Source: Rhodococcoides kroppenstedtii
Lineage (GTDB): Bacteria; Actinomycetota; Actinomycetes; Mycobacteriales; Mycobacteriaceae
DNA length: 64,000 nt
Assembly: GCF_900111805.1 (NCBI RefSeq)
Contig: NZ_FOJN01000002.1
Location: 186,001-250,000 of the forward strand
Direction of reading: 5' to 3'
Shown here one piece after another: positions 8,393-16,026 of this stretch (within the stretch, counting starts at the first letter, position 1; each line of letters begins with the position of its first letter). Below the pieces are notes generated by a model, which searched no databases, was not told the DNA's origin, and saw nothing but the letters and a program-made list of their open reading frames with translations. The position numbers and the translations under genes were made by a program.

Positions 8393-9414
8393 GATCGAAC
8401 CTCTTCCAGGGTGACGGGGGCAGAGCGACGGAGCGACGCGGCGGCGGCCTCCGCGATCCAGGCCACCTCCAGCGCGTCGGCAGGGGTGCAGGGCGACGGA
8501 CGTCGGCCGGCGACGACGTCGAGGAACGCGGCGAGCTCGGCGCGGTAGGACTCGGCGAACCGGTCCATGAAGAACGAGTGCGGTGTCGCAGACGGGAACG
8601 GGTGTGGTCCCCGATCGCCGTGTGCGGGATCGAGATTGCGGACGGGCGCGGCGTCGTCCCACCCGGCGACGACGGTGTCGGCGCGTCCGTGCACTTCGAG
8701 CCGACAGTCGTAGCCGCGGCCGTTGAACCGGGAGTTCGACACGACGCCGAGGGTGCCGTCGTCGAACGTGAGCAGGGTGGTCGCGGTGTGCACGTCGCCC
8801 GCGGCGACGAAGCGGGGGTCGTCGGACGCGGTTCCCGCCGCGAACACCGAGACGACCTCACGGCCGACGATCCATCGGACGGTGTCGAAGTCGTGCACGG
8901 CGCAGTCGCGGAACAGGCCACCCGACGCCGCGATGTAGTCCGCCGGGGGCGGTGCGGGGTCGAGGGTGGTGGAGCGAACGGTGTGCACTGCGCCGAAGTC
9001 GCCGGCCCGCACGGCTCGATACGCCGCGGCGACGGCCGGATCGAACCGACGATTGAACCCGATCTGCACCGGGACGTCGGAGCCCGCGAGCCCCGCCACC
9101 ACGGCGGCGCTCTCGACCGCCGTGGACGCCAATGGCTTCTCGCAGAAGACGGGTACTCCAGCGTCAGCGGCGGTGAGCAGAACCGCCGCGTGGGCGGGGG
9201 TCGCCGCGGCGATCACCACCCCGTCGAGGTCGGCGCTCAGCATGTCGTCGAGCGTGGTGACCGCGGTGGCGCCGTGTCGGTCCGCGACGGACGCGGTGAC
9301 GTCCGGACGATCGTCGAGCACCACGAGCGAGGACACTCCGTCGAGCGCCGTGAGCGTGTCGCAGTGGAAGGCACCGATTCGCCCGAGGCCGACGACGCCG
9401 ATACGTGCGCCCAT
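8389..9414 (-). CDS. Gfo/Idh/MocA-family oxidoreductase (inositol 2-dehydrogenase-like)
   Basis: A 341-residue dehydrogenase with GVVGLGRIGAFH (residues 6-17), EKP at 92-94, and the inositol-dehydrogenase-like segments FNRRFDP and DCAVHDFDTVRWIVG, where the His is the likely catalytic residue. These features place it close to IolG. The start ATG (9414-9412) shares one base with the preceding SDR stop codon, and its stop overlaps the next ATG, so the genes are tightly coupled. Together with the SDR and the IolE-like protein it may form an oxidise-then-dehydrate/epimerise route. Confidence 0.85.
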   Translation of the reverse strand: MGARIGVVGLGRIGAFHCDTLTALDGVSSLVVLDDRPDVTASVADRHGATAVTTLDDMLSADLDGVVIAAATPAHAAVLLTAADAGVPVFCEKPLASTAVESAAVVAGLAGSDVPVQIGFNRRFDPAVAAAYRAVRAGDFGAVHTVRSTTLDPAPPPADYIAASGGLFRDCAVHDFDTVRWIVGREVVSVFAAGTASDDPRFVAAGDVHTATTLLTFDDGTLGVVSNSRFNGRGYDCRLEVHGRADTVVAGWDDAAPVRNLDPAHGDRGPHPFPSATPHSFFMDRFAESYRAELAAFLDVVAGRRPSPCTPADALEVAWIAEAAAASLRRSAPVTLEEVRS

Positions 9415-10244
9415 CAGTCCTGACCCCCGACGACCTGCTGGTCCCACTCGATCACCGAACCGGTGACCACGCCGCTGCGCGGCGAGAGCAGGAAGACGAC
9501 GGCGTCGGCGATCTCCTCGGGGCGTCCGAGGGTGCCCATCGGCTGCCGCGCCGCGGCCTGCTCGGCCCAGTCGTCCGGGGCGTCGTGGAACTGCTTCTGC
9601 GTCACTGCTTCTCCCTCGGTCTCGGTCCAGCCGATGTCGAGGGTGTTGATGCGAATGCGGTCGAACCGATGCGCGTGCGCGGCGTTCTTCGTCAGTCCGG
9701 CGAGCCCGGCCTTCGCGGCGACGTACGGGGCGAGGTAGGGCTGGCCGCCGCGGGCGGAGATCGATCCGATGCACACGATCGTGCCCGGCGCCCCGCGACG
9801 CACCATGTCGCGGACGGCGGCCTGCATGACGAAGAACGGTCCGCGCAGGTTGACGGCCATGTGCTGATCGAACAGCTCGGGCGTGGTGTCGAGCAGCGAC
9901 CCCCGGCTGGTCAGTCCGGCGCTGATGCAGACCGAGTCGACCCGCCCGTAGTGCTGGACGGTGCGCTCGACCGAGGTGCGGGCCTGCGTCGGGTCGGCGA
10001 CGTCCGCCTCGACGTAGAGAACGTCGTGCCCGGCTGCACGCAGCTCGGTCTCGAGGGCCGTGCCGACGTCGGTACGACGCCCCGAGAACGCCACGCGCGC
10101 ACCGTGCGCCAGGGCGCTCCGGACCACCGCCGCACCCACTCCGGCGGTGCCGCCGCTCACCAGGACCACCCGGTCCGTCAGAAGATCTCGCACTCGTCCG
10201 AGTCTTGCGGTCGAGCGCTGAGGAGACAACACTGCAGAGCACAT
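9414..10244 (-). CDS. SDR-family oxidoreductase
   Basis: A 276-residue short-chain dehydrogenase/reductase. The nucleotide motif SGGTAGVG is at residues 30-37, NAG-equivalent ISAG at 107-110, catalytic Ser near 161-163, and YVAAK with Tyr174 and Lys178. The ATG at 10244 is preferred because GAGGTG sits six bases upstream; a GTG at 10193 would remove an unconserved 17-residue tail but has no good ribosome-binding site. It leads the minus-strand operon that continues with Gfo/Idh, IolE-like and Gfo/Idh genes, and is divergent from the LacI gene with only 24 bp between start codons. Substrate unknown, probably a polyol or keto-sugar. Confidence 0.85.
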   Translation of the reverse strand: MCSAVLSPQRSTARLGRVRDLLTDRVVLVSGGTAGVGAAVVRSALAHGARVAFSGRRTDVGTALETELRAAGHDVLYVEADVADPTQARTSVERTVQHYGRVDSVCISAGLTSRGSLLDTTPELFDQHMAVNLRGPFFVMQAAVRDMVRRGAPGTIVCIGSISARGGQPYLAPYVAAKAGLAGLTKNAAHAHRFDRIRINTLDIGWTETEGEAVTQKQFHDAPDDWAEQAAARQPMGTLGRPEEIADAVVFLLSPRSGVVTGSVIEWDQQVVGGQD

Positions 10245-10268
10245 CAAAAACACCTCGAGGAGACTGCG
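10245..10268. promoter_or_regulatory. 24-bp divergent spacer with a palindrome serving both ribosome-binding sites
   Basis: The spacer contains CACCTCGAGGAGA (10251-10263). The palindrome CCTCGAGG supplies GAGGTG for the minus-strand SDR start (10244) and GAGGAG for the plus-strand LacI start (10269). The core CACCTCGAG recurs at 12571-12579 and 12582-12590, upstream of the dioxygenase gene, so it may also be the LacI-family operator (a palindrome with a central CG is usual for that family). CTCGAG is common in this DNA, so the operator idea is tentative. Confidence 0.5.
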
Positions 10269-11306
10269 GTGGCTCATCGCTACAAGGTGCGCGAGATCGC
10301 TCAGCAGGCCGGGCTGAGCGAAGCCACCGTCGATCGCGTCCTGCACGGTCGGCCGGGGGTGCGCGAGGACACGCGCGCCGAGGTGCAGCAGGCCGTCGAG
10401 GACCTCGACAAGCAGCGCACGCAACTGCGCCTGAACGGCCGGAAGTTCTTCGTCGACATCGTGATGCAGGCCCCGGAGCGCTTCTGCGCCGAGGTCCGCG
10501 CGGCGCTCGAAGCCGAATTGCCCACGCTCGCACCGGCGCTCGTACGCGCTCGCTTCCACTTTCGCGAAACCGAGTCGGTGGACGACGCGGTGGCGACCCT
10601 CGCCGGCATTCGTGGTCGGGGATCGCACGGTGTGATCCTCAAGGCGCCCGATCGGCCGGAGGTGGCGGCGGCCGTCGACGACCTCGTCGCCGGGGGCATT
10701 CCCGTCGTCACGTACGTGTCCGACATTCCCACCAGCGCGCGCGTCGCCTACGTCGGGATCGACGATCGGGCGGCCGGGGCGACGGCAGGCTACTTGGTGG
10801 ACCGGTGGTTCGGGCGCGGGGACGAGGACGCCGCCGTCCTGGTGACGCTCAGCCACGATTCGTTTCGCGCCGAGGGCGAGCGCGAGGCGGGGTTCCGGCG
10901 CGCGCTGCGGGATCTCGCCGCCGCCGAGCACCGACCGCCGCGGCGCGTCGTCGACATCGCCCGGAGCAGCGGACTGGACGAGACCGTGGAGGACCTGGTG
11001 ACGCAGGCGCTCCGGCGCGATCCCGCGGTGGCGGGCGTCTACTCCATCGGTGGGGGCAACGCCGCGACGGTCCGGGCCTTCGCGCGATCGGGCCGTCCGT
11101 GCCGGGTGTTCGTGGCGCACGACCTCGACACCGACAATCGACGCCTGCTCGCCGAGGGGGCGTTGTCGGCGGTGTTGCACCACGACCTCCGGGCGGACGT
11201 CCACCGCGCCTGCCGATTGTTGATGCAGGCGGCAGGCGCGGTGACGGGGGTGCGCACGGGGTCCTCCCCGGTGCACGTGGTGACGCCGTACAACGTTCCG
11301 GTCTGA
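10269..11306 (+). CDS. LacI-family transcriptional regulator
   Basis: A 345-residue repressor-type regulator. The N-terminal LacI helix-turn-helix (VREIAQQAGLSEATVDRVLHGRPGV, about residues 7-31) is followed by a hinge and a periplasmic-binding-protein-like ligand domain (about 60-340) containing VAYVGIDDRAAG and YSIGGGNAA. The GTG at 10269 is preceded by GAGGAG. It is divergent from the SDR-led operon and convergent with the dioxygenase gene. It probably controls the minus-strand operon, and perhaps the dioxygenase through the recurring CACCTCGAG elements. The sugar effector is unknown. Confidence 0.85.
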   Translation: MAHRYKVREIAQQAGLSEATVDRVLHGRPGVREDTRAEVQQAVEDLDKQRTQLRLNGRKFFVDIVMQAPERFCAEVRAALEAELPTLAPALVRARFHFRETESVDDAVATLAGIRGRGSHGVILKAPDRPEVAAAVDDLVAGGIPVVTYVSDIPTSARVAYVGIDDRAAGATAGYLVDRWFGRGDEDAAVLVTLSHDSFRAEGEREAGFRRALRDLAAAEHRPPRRVVDIARSSGLDETVEDLVTQALRRDPAVAGVYSIGGGNAATVRAFARSGRPCRVFVAHDLDTDNRRLLAEGALSAVLHHDLRADVHRACRLLMQAAGAVTGVRTGSSPVHVVTPYNVPV

Positions 11307-11337
11307 GCGGTCCGGATCGAGGTGCCGGTCCGAGCGA

Positions 11338-12525
11338 TCAGGGCGTGTGCCGGGCCGTGAGGGCGCGGACCTCGTCGACGAAGCGCTCCGGGGACATCGA
11401 ATCCCGCAGGGCCCGGTGCACCAGCTCGGCCTGGGTCTCCCCGGCCATGCCGGTCACGGGCGGGTCGAGGTCGAGGTTGGTCGGGAACGCGTAGCCCTCC
11501 GCGGACGCCGCCACGACCGCACGCACGTCGTCGTCGCGTCCGGCGGCGGCCAGGGCCTGCAGTTCGGGGTAGAGCGCGCACACCATCGCGTCACGGTCGA
11601 CGCTGTCGATCGCGCGGCCGAAGGCGGAGGACACCTGCAGCAGGTTCGCCATGCGGAAGATGTCGGTGGAGGTGTTGTGGCCGGCGGCGTGGAACAGCGC
11701 CGGGTTGAAGAACACCGCGTCGCCGGCCTCGAGCGGGAGTTGGACGTAGTGGTCCGCGAAGAATTCCCGGAACTCGGGCAGTCCGAACGCGATGTACCCG
11801 GGCTCGTACTGCTGGGAGTACGGGAGGTACATGGTGGGGCCGGACTCGATCGGCATCGTGCAGTGCGCCACGGCACCCTGGAGCGTGAGGGCTGGGGAGA
11901 GGCGGTGCACGTGCGCCCGGAACGCCGCCGCGGTCTCGGTGGACATGAACCCCAGGTGATAGTCGCGGTGCGGATTCTGCGCCGCGCCACCGGGATTGAC
12001 CACGTTGATCGACGACGTCACCTGATACATCGGGCCGAGCCAGGCCTCGGACACCAGGGCGAGGACGTCGTTGGCGTAATACCGGGCGAACAGGTCGGGT
12101 CGATCGACGGACAACTTCTGCAGAGCCGACCAGATGCGGTCGTTCGCACCGGGTTTCGCGAAGTGATCGCCACCGGCGAAGCCCTCGGCGTGCTGACGCG
12201 CGATGGTGTCGGTGAAGTAGGCCGTGGTGTCGGTGAGGGCGTGCTCGTCGGTGAACGCGCCACGGAACACGACGATGCCGGGCCCGTCGAGGAGGGCGCG
12301 GGCGATCTCGTCCTGGATCTCGGCGCGGGTGGACTCGTCGGTGATGCGGGTGCGGAGGCGGGCGGCGTCGTAGACGAGCACGCCGCGCTCGGTGTCGTCG
12401 GCGAACGGGTAGTCCGCGAGGTCGGTGGTGCGCTCGACGAGGGCGCGGAAGTCGTCGAGTCGACAGTCGGCTGCGGACAGCCGGCCGGCTCGGGCGGCAG
12501 TGGGGGCGGGGGCGGTGGAGGTCAT
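11338..12525 (-). CDS. Phytanoyl-CoA dioxygenase (PhyH)-family protein
   Basis: A 395-residue Fe(II)/2-oxoglutarate-dependent oxygenase-like protein. The iron-binding HxD occurs in NPHRDYHLGF and the distal His in FFNPALFHAAGHN; the barrel region covers about residues 80-320. ATG at 12525 is used; a GTG at 12558 with a distant GAGGTG would add eleven polar residues. It follows a Gfo/Idh gene on the same strand (about 55 bp) and is convergent with the LacI gene. The family hydroxylates small molecules as different as phytanoyl-CoA and ectoine; here a sugar- or polyol-derived substrate is suggested only by the neighbours. Confidence 0.78.
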   Translation of the reverse strand: MTSTAPAPTAARAGRLSAADCRLDDFRALVERTTDLADYPFADDTERGVLVYDAARLRTRITDESTRAEIQDEIARALLDGPGIVVFRGAFTDEHALTDTTAYFTDTIARQHAEGFAGGDHFAKPGANDRIWSALQKLSVDRPDLFARYYANDVLALVSEAWLGPMYQVTSSINVVNPGGAAQNPHRDYHLGFMSTETAAAFRAHVHRLSPALTLQGAVAHCTMPIESGPTMYLPYSQQYEPGYIAFGLPEFREFFADHYVQLPLEAGDAVFFNPALFHAAGHNTSTDIFRMANLLQVSSAFGRAIDSVDRDAMVCALYPELQALAAAGRDDDVRAVVAASAEGYAFPTNLDLDPPVTGMAGETQAELVHRALRDSMSPERFVDEVRALTARHTP

Positions 12526-12570
12526 GACTTCAGCGTGGCCCGTGTCGGACGCGCTCACAAGACCGAAAAC

Positions 12571-12590
12571 ACCTCGAGTTCACCTCGAGA
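12571..12590. promoter_or_regulatory. Tandem CACCTCGAG elements upstream of the dioxygenase gene
   Basis: CACCTCGAG occurs at 12571-12579 and 12582-12590, eleven bases apart, at the end of the Gfo/Idh gene and just before the dioxygenase gene. The first copy is preceded by AAAA as at the LacI/SDR spacer (AAAACACCTCGAG in both). They are candidate binding sites for the LacI-family regulator at 10269; one copy overlaps the stop codon of the upstream gene. Confidence 0.35.
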
Positions 12591-13608
12591 CGGGGAACTC
12601 GATCCCGACCTGCGCGCGCAGCTCGTCCAGGACGGCGAGGGTGCCGACGGCGTCGGCGAGGGGGTGGACGGACGACTGCAGACGCCCGTCCGCGATCGCG
12701 CGGGAGGCGTCCACGGCCGCGTAGTGCAACCCGTCCACCTGCAGGCCCGGTGCTTCGTCGTAGGTCACGCTCGCCCCCGAGTGCGCGGTGACCGTGAACG
12801 GCCCCGGCATGAAGAACGGCCCGCGGACGTGCAGGGTCGCCTCGGTCCCGCAGAGGGACGCGGTGGTGGGGGTGGTGCTCGTCATGGTCGTGGTGAGGAC
12901 GGCGTGCGCGCCGGATTCGGCGGTGAGCAGTGCCGAGATCTGCCCGTTGATCTCGTCGTTCGCCGGAAGCCCGACGGCGGACACCGTCGCCGGGGGACCG
13001 AGCACCGTGTACGCGAGGGAGACCACGTAGGTGCCGAGGTCGAGCAGCGGTCCGCCGGCCAACGTCGGGTCGAAGATGCGGTGATCGGGGCCGAAATGCT
13101 CGCCGTGATCGGCGATCACGGTGTCCACCCGTCCGAGCATCCCCGAGGACAGCACGGAATCGATCACGTCGAACTTCGGGAGAAAGTGTGTCCACATCGC
13201 CTCCCCGGCGAAGACGCCGGCACGCGCGGCGGCGTCGGCGATGTCGGTGGCACCGGCGGCGTCGAGAGCGAGCGGCTTCTCGACCAGCACGTGCTTGCCC
13301 CGGGCGATCGCGCCGAGGGCGCAGGACCGGTGTTCGGTGTGGGGCGTGGCGACGTAGACGATGTCGACGGCGTCGGATGCGCACAGCTCGTCGTAGCTGC
13401 CGTACGCGGTGTCGATGCCGGTACGGCCGGCGAAGGCCTGCGCGCGGTCCAGGCTGCGCGACGCCACCGCCGTGACCTGCTGATCGGTGAAGCGGCGAAG
13501 CGACCGGGCGAATCGCTCGGCGATCCATCCGGGCCCGACGATGCCCCACCGCATCGTGGGGGCGTCGCGCGGATCGGGAACGCGTGCGGCGGGGAGGGCC
13601 GTGATCAT
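12580..13608 (-). CDS. Gfo/Idh/MocA-family oxidoreductase
   Basis: A 342-residue dehydrogenase. A 17-residue lead precedes the Rossmann motif WGIVGPGWIAERFA (about 20-33); VEKPLAL carries the EKP motif (about 115). MWTHFLPKF and GGPLLDLGTYVVSLA are characteristic of the dihydrodiol dehydrogenase / glucose-fructose oxidoreductase-like branch. ATG at 13608 is chosen for AGAGGA six bases upstream; an internal ATG right before the Rossmann strand is possible. It is divergent from the IolG-like gene at 13716, and the operator in the 107-bp spacer may control both. Upstream partner of the dioxygenase gene. Confidence 0.83.
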   Translation of the reverse strand: MITALPAARVPDPRDAPTMRWGIVGPGWIAERFARSLRRFTDQQVTAVASRSLDRAQAFAGRTGIDTAYGSYDELCASDAVDIVYVATPHTEHRSCALGAIARGKHVLVEKPLALDAAGATDIADAAARAGVFAGEAMWTHFLPKFDVIDSVLSSGMLGRVDTVIADHGEHFGPDHRIFDPTLAGGPLLDLGTYVVSLAYTVLGPPATVSAVGLPANDEINGQISALLTAESGAHAVLTTTMTSTTPTTASLCGTEATLHVRGPFFMPGPFTVTAHSGASVTYDEAPGLQVDGLHYAAVDASRAIADGRLQSSVHPLADAVGTLAVLDELRAQVGIEFPVSR

Positions 13609-13620
13609 CGATCGTCCTCT

Positions 13621-13650
13621 GGTCGGTGGAGCGCAGGTCGGTGGAGCGCG
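13621..13650 (+). repeat. Tandem 15-bp repeat in divergent promoter region
   Basis: GGTCGGTGGAGCGC followed by one variable base is repeated exactly twice head to tail (13621-13635 and 13636-13650) between the two divergent Gfo/Idh genes. It could be a replication-slippage duplication or a double binding site. Confidence 0.75.
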
Positions 13651-13683
13651 GGGCTGCCGACAGCGTAGGGTCCCGAAACGCAT

Positions 13684-13701
13684 TTGTCAGGACAATAAGA
13701 T
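13684..13701 (+). promoter_or_regulatory. Operator and -10 of the IolG-like gene
   Basis: TTGTCAGGACAA (13684-13695) is the reverse complement of the iolC operator with one change. It abuts TAAGAT (13696-13701), which fits the actinobacterial -10 TANNNT. Transcription would begin within about ten bases of the ATG at 13716, giving an almost leaderless mRNA, consistent with the absence of a ribosome-binding site. GATGTCATA (13699-13707) is repeated from the iolC region (1204-1212). A repressor here would cover the promoter. Confidence 0.7.
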
Positions 13702-13715
13702 GTCATACTCGCACC

Positions 13716-14720
13716 ATGAGTCTTCGTGTCGGTGTGATCGGGGTCGGTGTCATGGGCGCCGACCACGCCCGGAATCTCGACCGCCGCGTCGGCGGGGCGG
13801 CCGTCACCGTCGTCGCCGACCACGACGCCGAGCGCGCCGCGGCGGTGGCCGGCGAGATGCGTTCCGCGCGTGCGGTCGACGACGCCCGGGCGGTCGTCGC
13901 GGCCGACGACGTCGATGCCGTCGTCGTCGCGTCGCACGACTCCACGCACCGGGACTTCGTGCTCGCCGCCCTGGACGCGGGGAAGCCGGTGCTGTGCGAG
14001 AAGCCGCTCGCGCCGACGGCGGCCGAGTGCCGCCGCGTCGTCGACGCCGAGGGGGACCGGGGACTGGTCTCGGTCGGCTTCATGCGCCGCTTCGATCCGT
14101 CCTACACGGACCTGCGCCGACTCGTGACGTCCGGCGAGCTCGGGGCCCCGCTGACCGCCCACTGCATCTCTCGCACCGTGCAGTCCGGTCCCGGTGACTC
14201 GGCCGCGACCATCACCAATTCGGCCATCCACGAGCTCGACGTGCTGCCGTGGCTGCTGGACTCGCCGATCACCGAGGTGACCTGGTTCGCCGGCCGGTCC
14301 TCGCGGCACTCGCCGGATCGTCGTGATCCGCAGATCCTGGTGCTGCGCACCGCATCCGACGTGCTGGTGACCGTCGAGGTCTTCCTCAACGCCCGCTACG
14401 GCTACGACACGCGCTGCGAGGTGGTCGGTGAGACGGGCGCCGCGGCCCTCACGCTGCCGGCGCGGGTCGTCGTCGATTCCGACCGGCGCCGCGGCGTGGA
14501 GTACCCGCCGGACTGGATCCCGCGCTACGCCGACGCGTACCGACTTCAGCTCCAGGCCTGGGTCGACGCGGTCGCCGGCGGCGGCCCGTCGTCGTTGGCC
14601 ACCGCGCACGACGGACTGCGTGCCGCTCTGGTCGCGGACGCCGCGGTCGAATCGATGACCACGGGTCGGACCGTCGCCGTGCAGTACGAGTCGGGCGAGG
14701 GCGGCCAACCGGTCCGCTAG
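13716..14720 (+). CDS. Inositol 2-dehydrogenase-like Gfo/Idh oxidoreductase (IolG-like)
   Basis: A 334-residue NAD-dependent dehydrogenase. The Rossmann motif GVIGVGVMGADHARN (6-20), EKP (95-97), GFMRRFDP and especially ITNSAIHELDVLPWLL match inositol dehydrogenases, where the His of HE-DVLxW is catalytic and converts myo-inositol to scyllo-inosose. The ATG at 13716 starts the Rossmann strand directly; there is no ribosome-binding site, in line with the near-leaderless promoter. It carries the same operator as iolC and the transporter, making it the strongest inositol dehydrogenase candidate among the five paralogues. Confidence 0.86.
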   Translation: MSLRVGVIGVGVMGADHARNLDRRVGGAAVTVVADHDAERAAAVAGEMRSARAVDDARAVVAADDVDAVVVASHDSTHRDFVLAALDAGKPVLCEKPLAPTAAECRRVVDAEGDRGLVSVGFMRRFDPSYTDLRRLVTSGELGAPLTAHCISRTVQSGPGDSAATITNSAIHELDVLPWLLDSPITEVTWFAGRSSRHSPDRRDPQILVLRTASDVLVTVEVFLNARYGYDTRCEVVGETGAAALTLPARVVVDSDRRRGVEYPPDWIPRYADAYRLQLQAWVDAVAGGGPSSLATAHDGLRAALVADAAVESMTTGRTVAVQYESGEGGQPVR

Positions 14721-14749
14721 TGAGAGGCCTCCGCGGGTACTCCGTGGAC

Positions 14750-15967
14750 ATGAGCACTCACGAGCCCCTCGGACCGTTGGACAAGGACTACCTCGCAGCC
14801 GACCTGTACGGCTATCAGGGCCTGCTCACCGAGGAGGAGAACGCCGCCGTCCTGCGCACCCGCCGGTTCCTCGAGGACGAGGTCCGTCCCCGCGCCAACG
14901 AGTTCTGGGAGAAGGCGGAGTCGCCCCGCCACCTGCTGCCGCGCCTCGCCGATCTCGACATCGTTGGCCTGGACTACGAATTCGACGGCAACCCGGCGTC
15001 CCGCAAGATCCTCAGCGGGTGGCTCTCCCTGGAATTCTCCCGCGTCGACCCGTCGACCGGAACGATGTTCACCGTGCACAGCGGGCTCGCGATGAGCAGC
15101 ATCGCCATTCTCGGCTCGGACGAGCAGAAGGATCGCTGGCTGCCGGCGATGAAGCGCATGGAGAAGATCGGCGCGTTCGGCCTCTCCGAGCCCCGCGGCG
15201 GATCCGACGTCGCGGGCGGTCTCGAGACCACCGCCCGCCGCGACGGGGACGAGTGGGTACTGAACGGCAGCAAGCGGTGGATCGGCAACGCCACGTTCGC
15301 CGATCTCATCGTGGTCTTCGCCAAGGACGAGGCCGACGGCGAAGTGAAGGGCTTCGTCCTCGAGAAGGGCGAGAACGGATTTCCCGACGGCTTCCGTGCC
15401 GAGAAGATCGAACGGAAGTACTCGCTGCGCGCGGTGGAGAACGCCGACCTGTACTTCGAGGACTGCCGCATCCCGGCCGCCGACAAGCTGGAGAACGCGA
15501 ATTCCTTCGCCGACACCGCGAAGGTGCTCTCGCTGACTCGCGGGGGAGTGGCCTGGGGCGCGGTCGGCATCATGATCGGCGCGTTCGAGCGGGCCGTCGA
15601 CTACGCCCGTGAGCGCGAGCAGTTCGGCGCCCCGATCGCGTCGTTCCAGCTGATCTCGGACCTCGTCGCCCGCATGGCCGGGAACATCACGGCCAGTCTG
15701 GGAATGGCCCTGCGCGTATCGCAACTCCAGGACTCCGGGGTGCGGCACGACGAGCACGCGGCCCTGTCCAAGGCCTACTGCACCACCCGCCTGCGCGAGG
15801 TGGTCGGCTGGGCACGAGAGATCCTCGGCGGCAACGGCATCGTTCTCGACTACGACGTGATTCGCTTCTTCGCCGACGCGGAGGCCGTCTACTCGTACGA
15901 GGGCACGTCCCAGATGAACAACCTGATCGTCGGTCGCGGAGTGACCGGCTACTCGGCGTTCGTCTGA
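14750..15967 (+). CDS. Acyl-CoA dehydrogenase family protein
   Basis: A 405-residue FAD-dependent acyl-CoA dehydrogenase. FAD/substrate segments GAFGLSEPRGGSDVAGG and the C-terminal SYEGTSQMNNLIVGR are present; the Glu of YEGT (about residue 384) is the likely catalytic base. Features such as GMALRVSQLQDSG resemble the glutaryl-CoA dehydrogenase branch. The ATG at 14750 is used; a GTG overlapping the previous stop (14720) would add ten residues. It lies 29 bp after the IolG-like gene but looks functionally separate, and ends at a strong bidirectional terminator. Exact acyl substrate unknown. Confidence 0.88.
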   Translation: MSTHEPLGPLDKDYLAADLYGYQGLLTEEENAAVLRTRRFLEDEVRPRANEFWEKAESPRHLLPRLADLDIVGLDYEFDGNPASRKILSGWLSLEFSRVDPSTGTMFTVHSGLAMSSIAILGSDEQKDRWLPAMKRMEKIGAFGLSEPRGGSDVAGGLETTARRDGDEWVLNGSKRWIGNATFADLIVVFAKDEADGEVKGFVLEKGENGFPDGFRAEKIERKYSLRAVENADLYFEDCRIPAADKLENANSFADTAKVLSLTRGGVAWGAVGIMIGAFERAVDYAREREQFGAPIASFQLISDLVARMAGNITASLGMALRVSQLQDSGVRHDEHAALSKAYCTTRLREVVGWAREILGGNGIVLDYDVIRFFADAEAVYSYEGTSQMNNLIVGRGVTGYSAFV

Positions 15968-15972
15968 CATGC

Positions 15973-16010
15973 ACGAAGCCCGCCCCTGCAGGTGCAGGGG
16001 CGGGCTTCGT
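15973..16010. terminator. Bidirectional terminator between acyl-CoA dehydrogenase and sdhB
   Basis: ACGAAGCCCGCCCCTGCA (15973-15990) is followed after GG by its reverse complement ending at 16010, a near-perfect long GC-rich stem between convergent genes. It can end transcription from both sides. Confidence 0.88.
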
Positions 16011-16026
16011 CGGCGGAGCGGGAGGG

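Noticed and set aside
4437-8548. Very long open frames antisense to the transporter and dehydrogenase genes (for example 4437-7010 minus and 5165-8548 plus)
   Set aside because: They are Arg/Gly/His-rich frame shadows with no recognisable domains, produced by high GC at third codon positions opposite well-identified genes.
13626-13716. An upstream start for the IolG-like protein (ATG 13626)
   Set aside because: It would put the operator and -10 inside the coding region and add residues that do not fit the family; ATG 13716 begins directly at the Rossmann fold.
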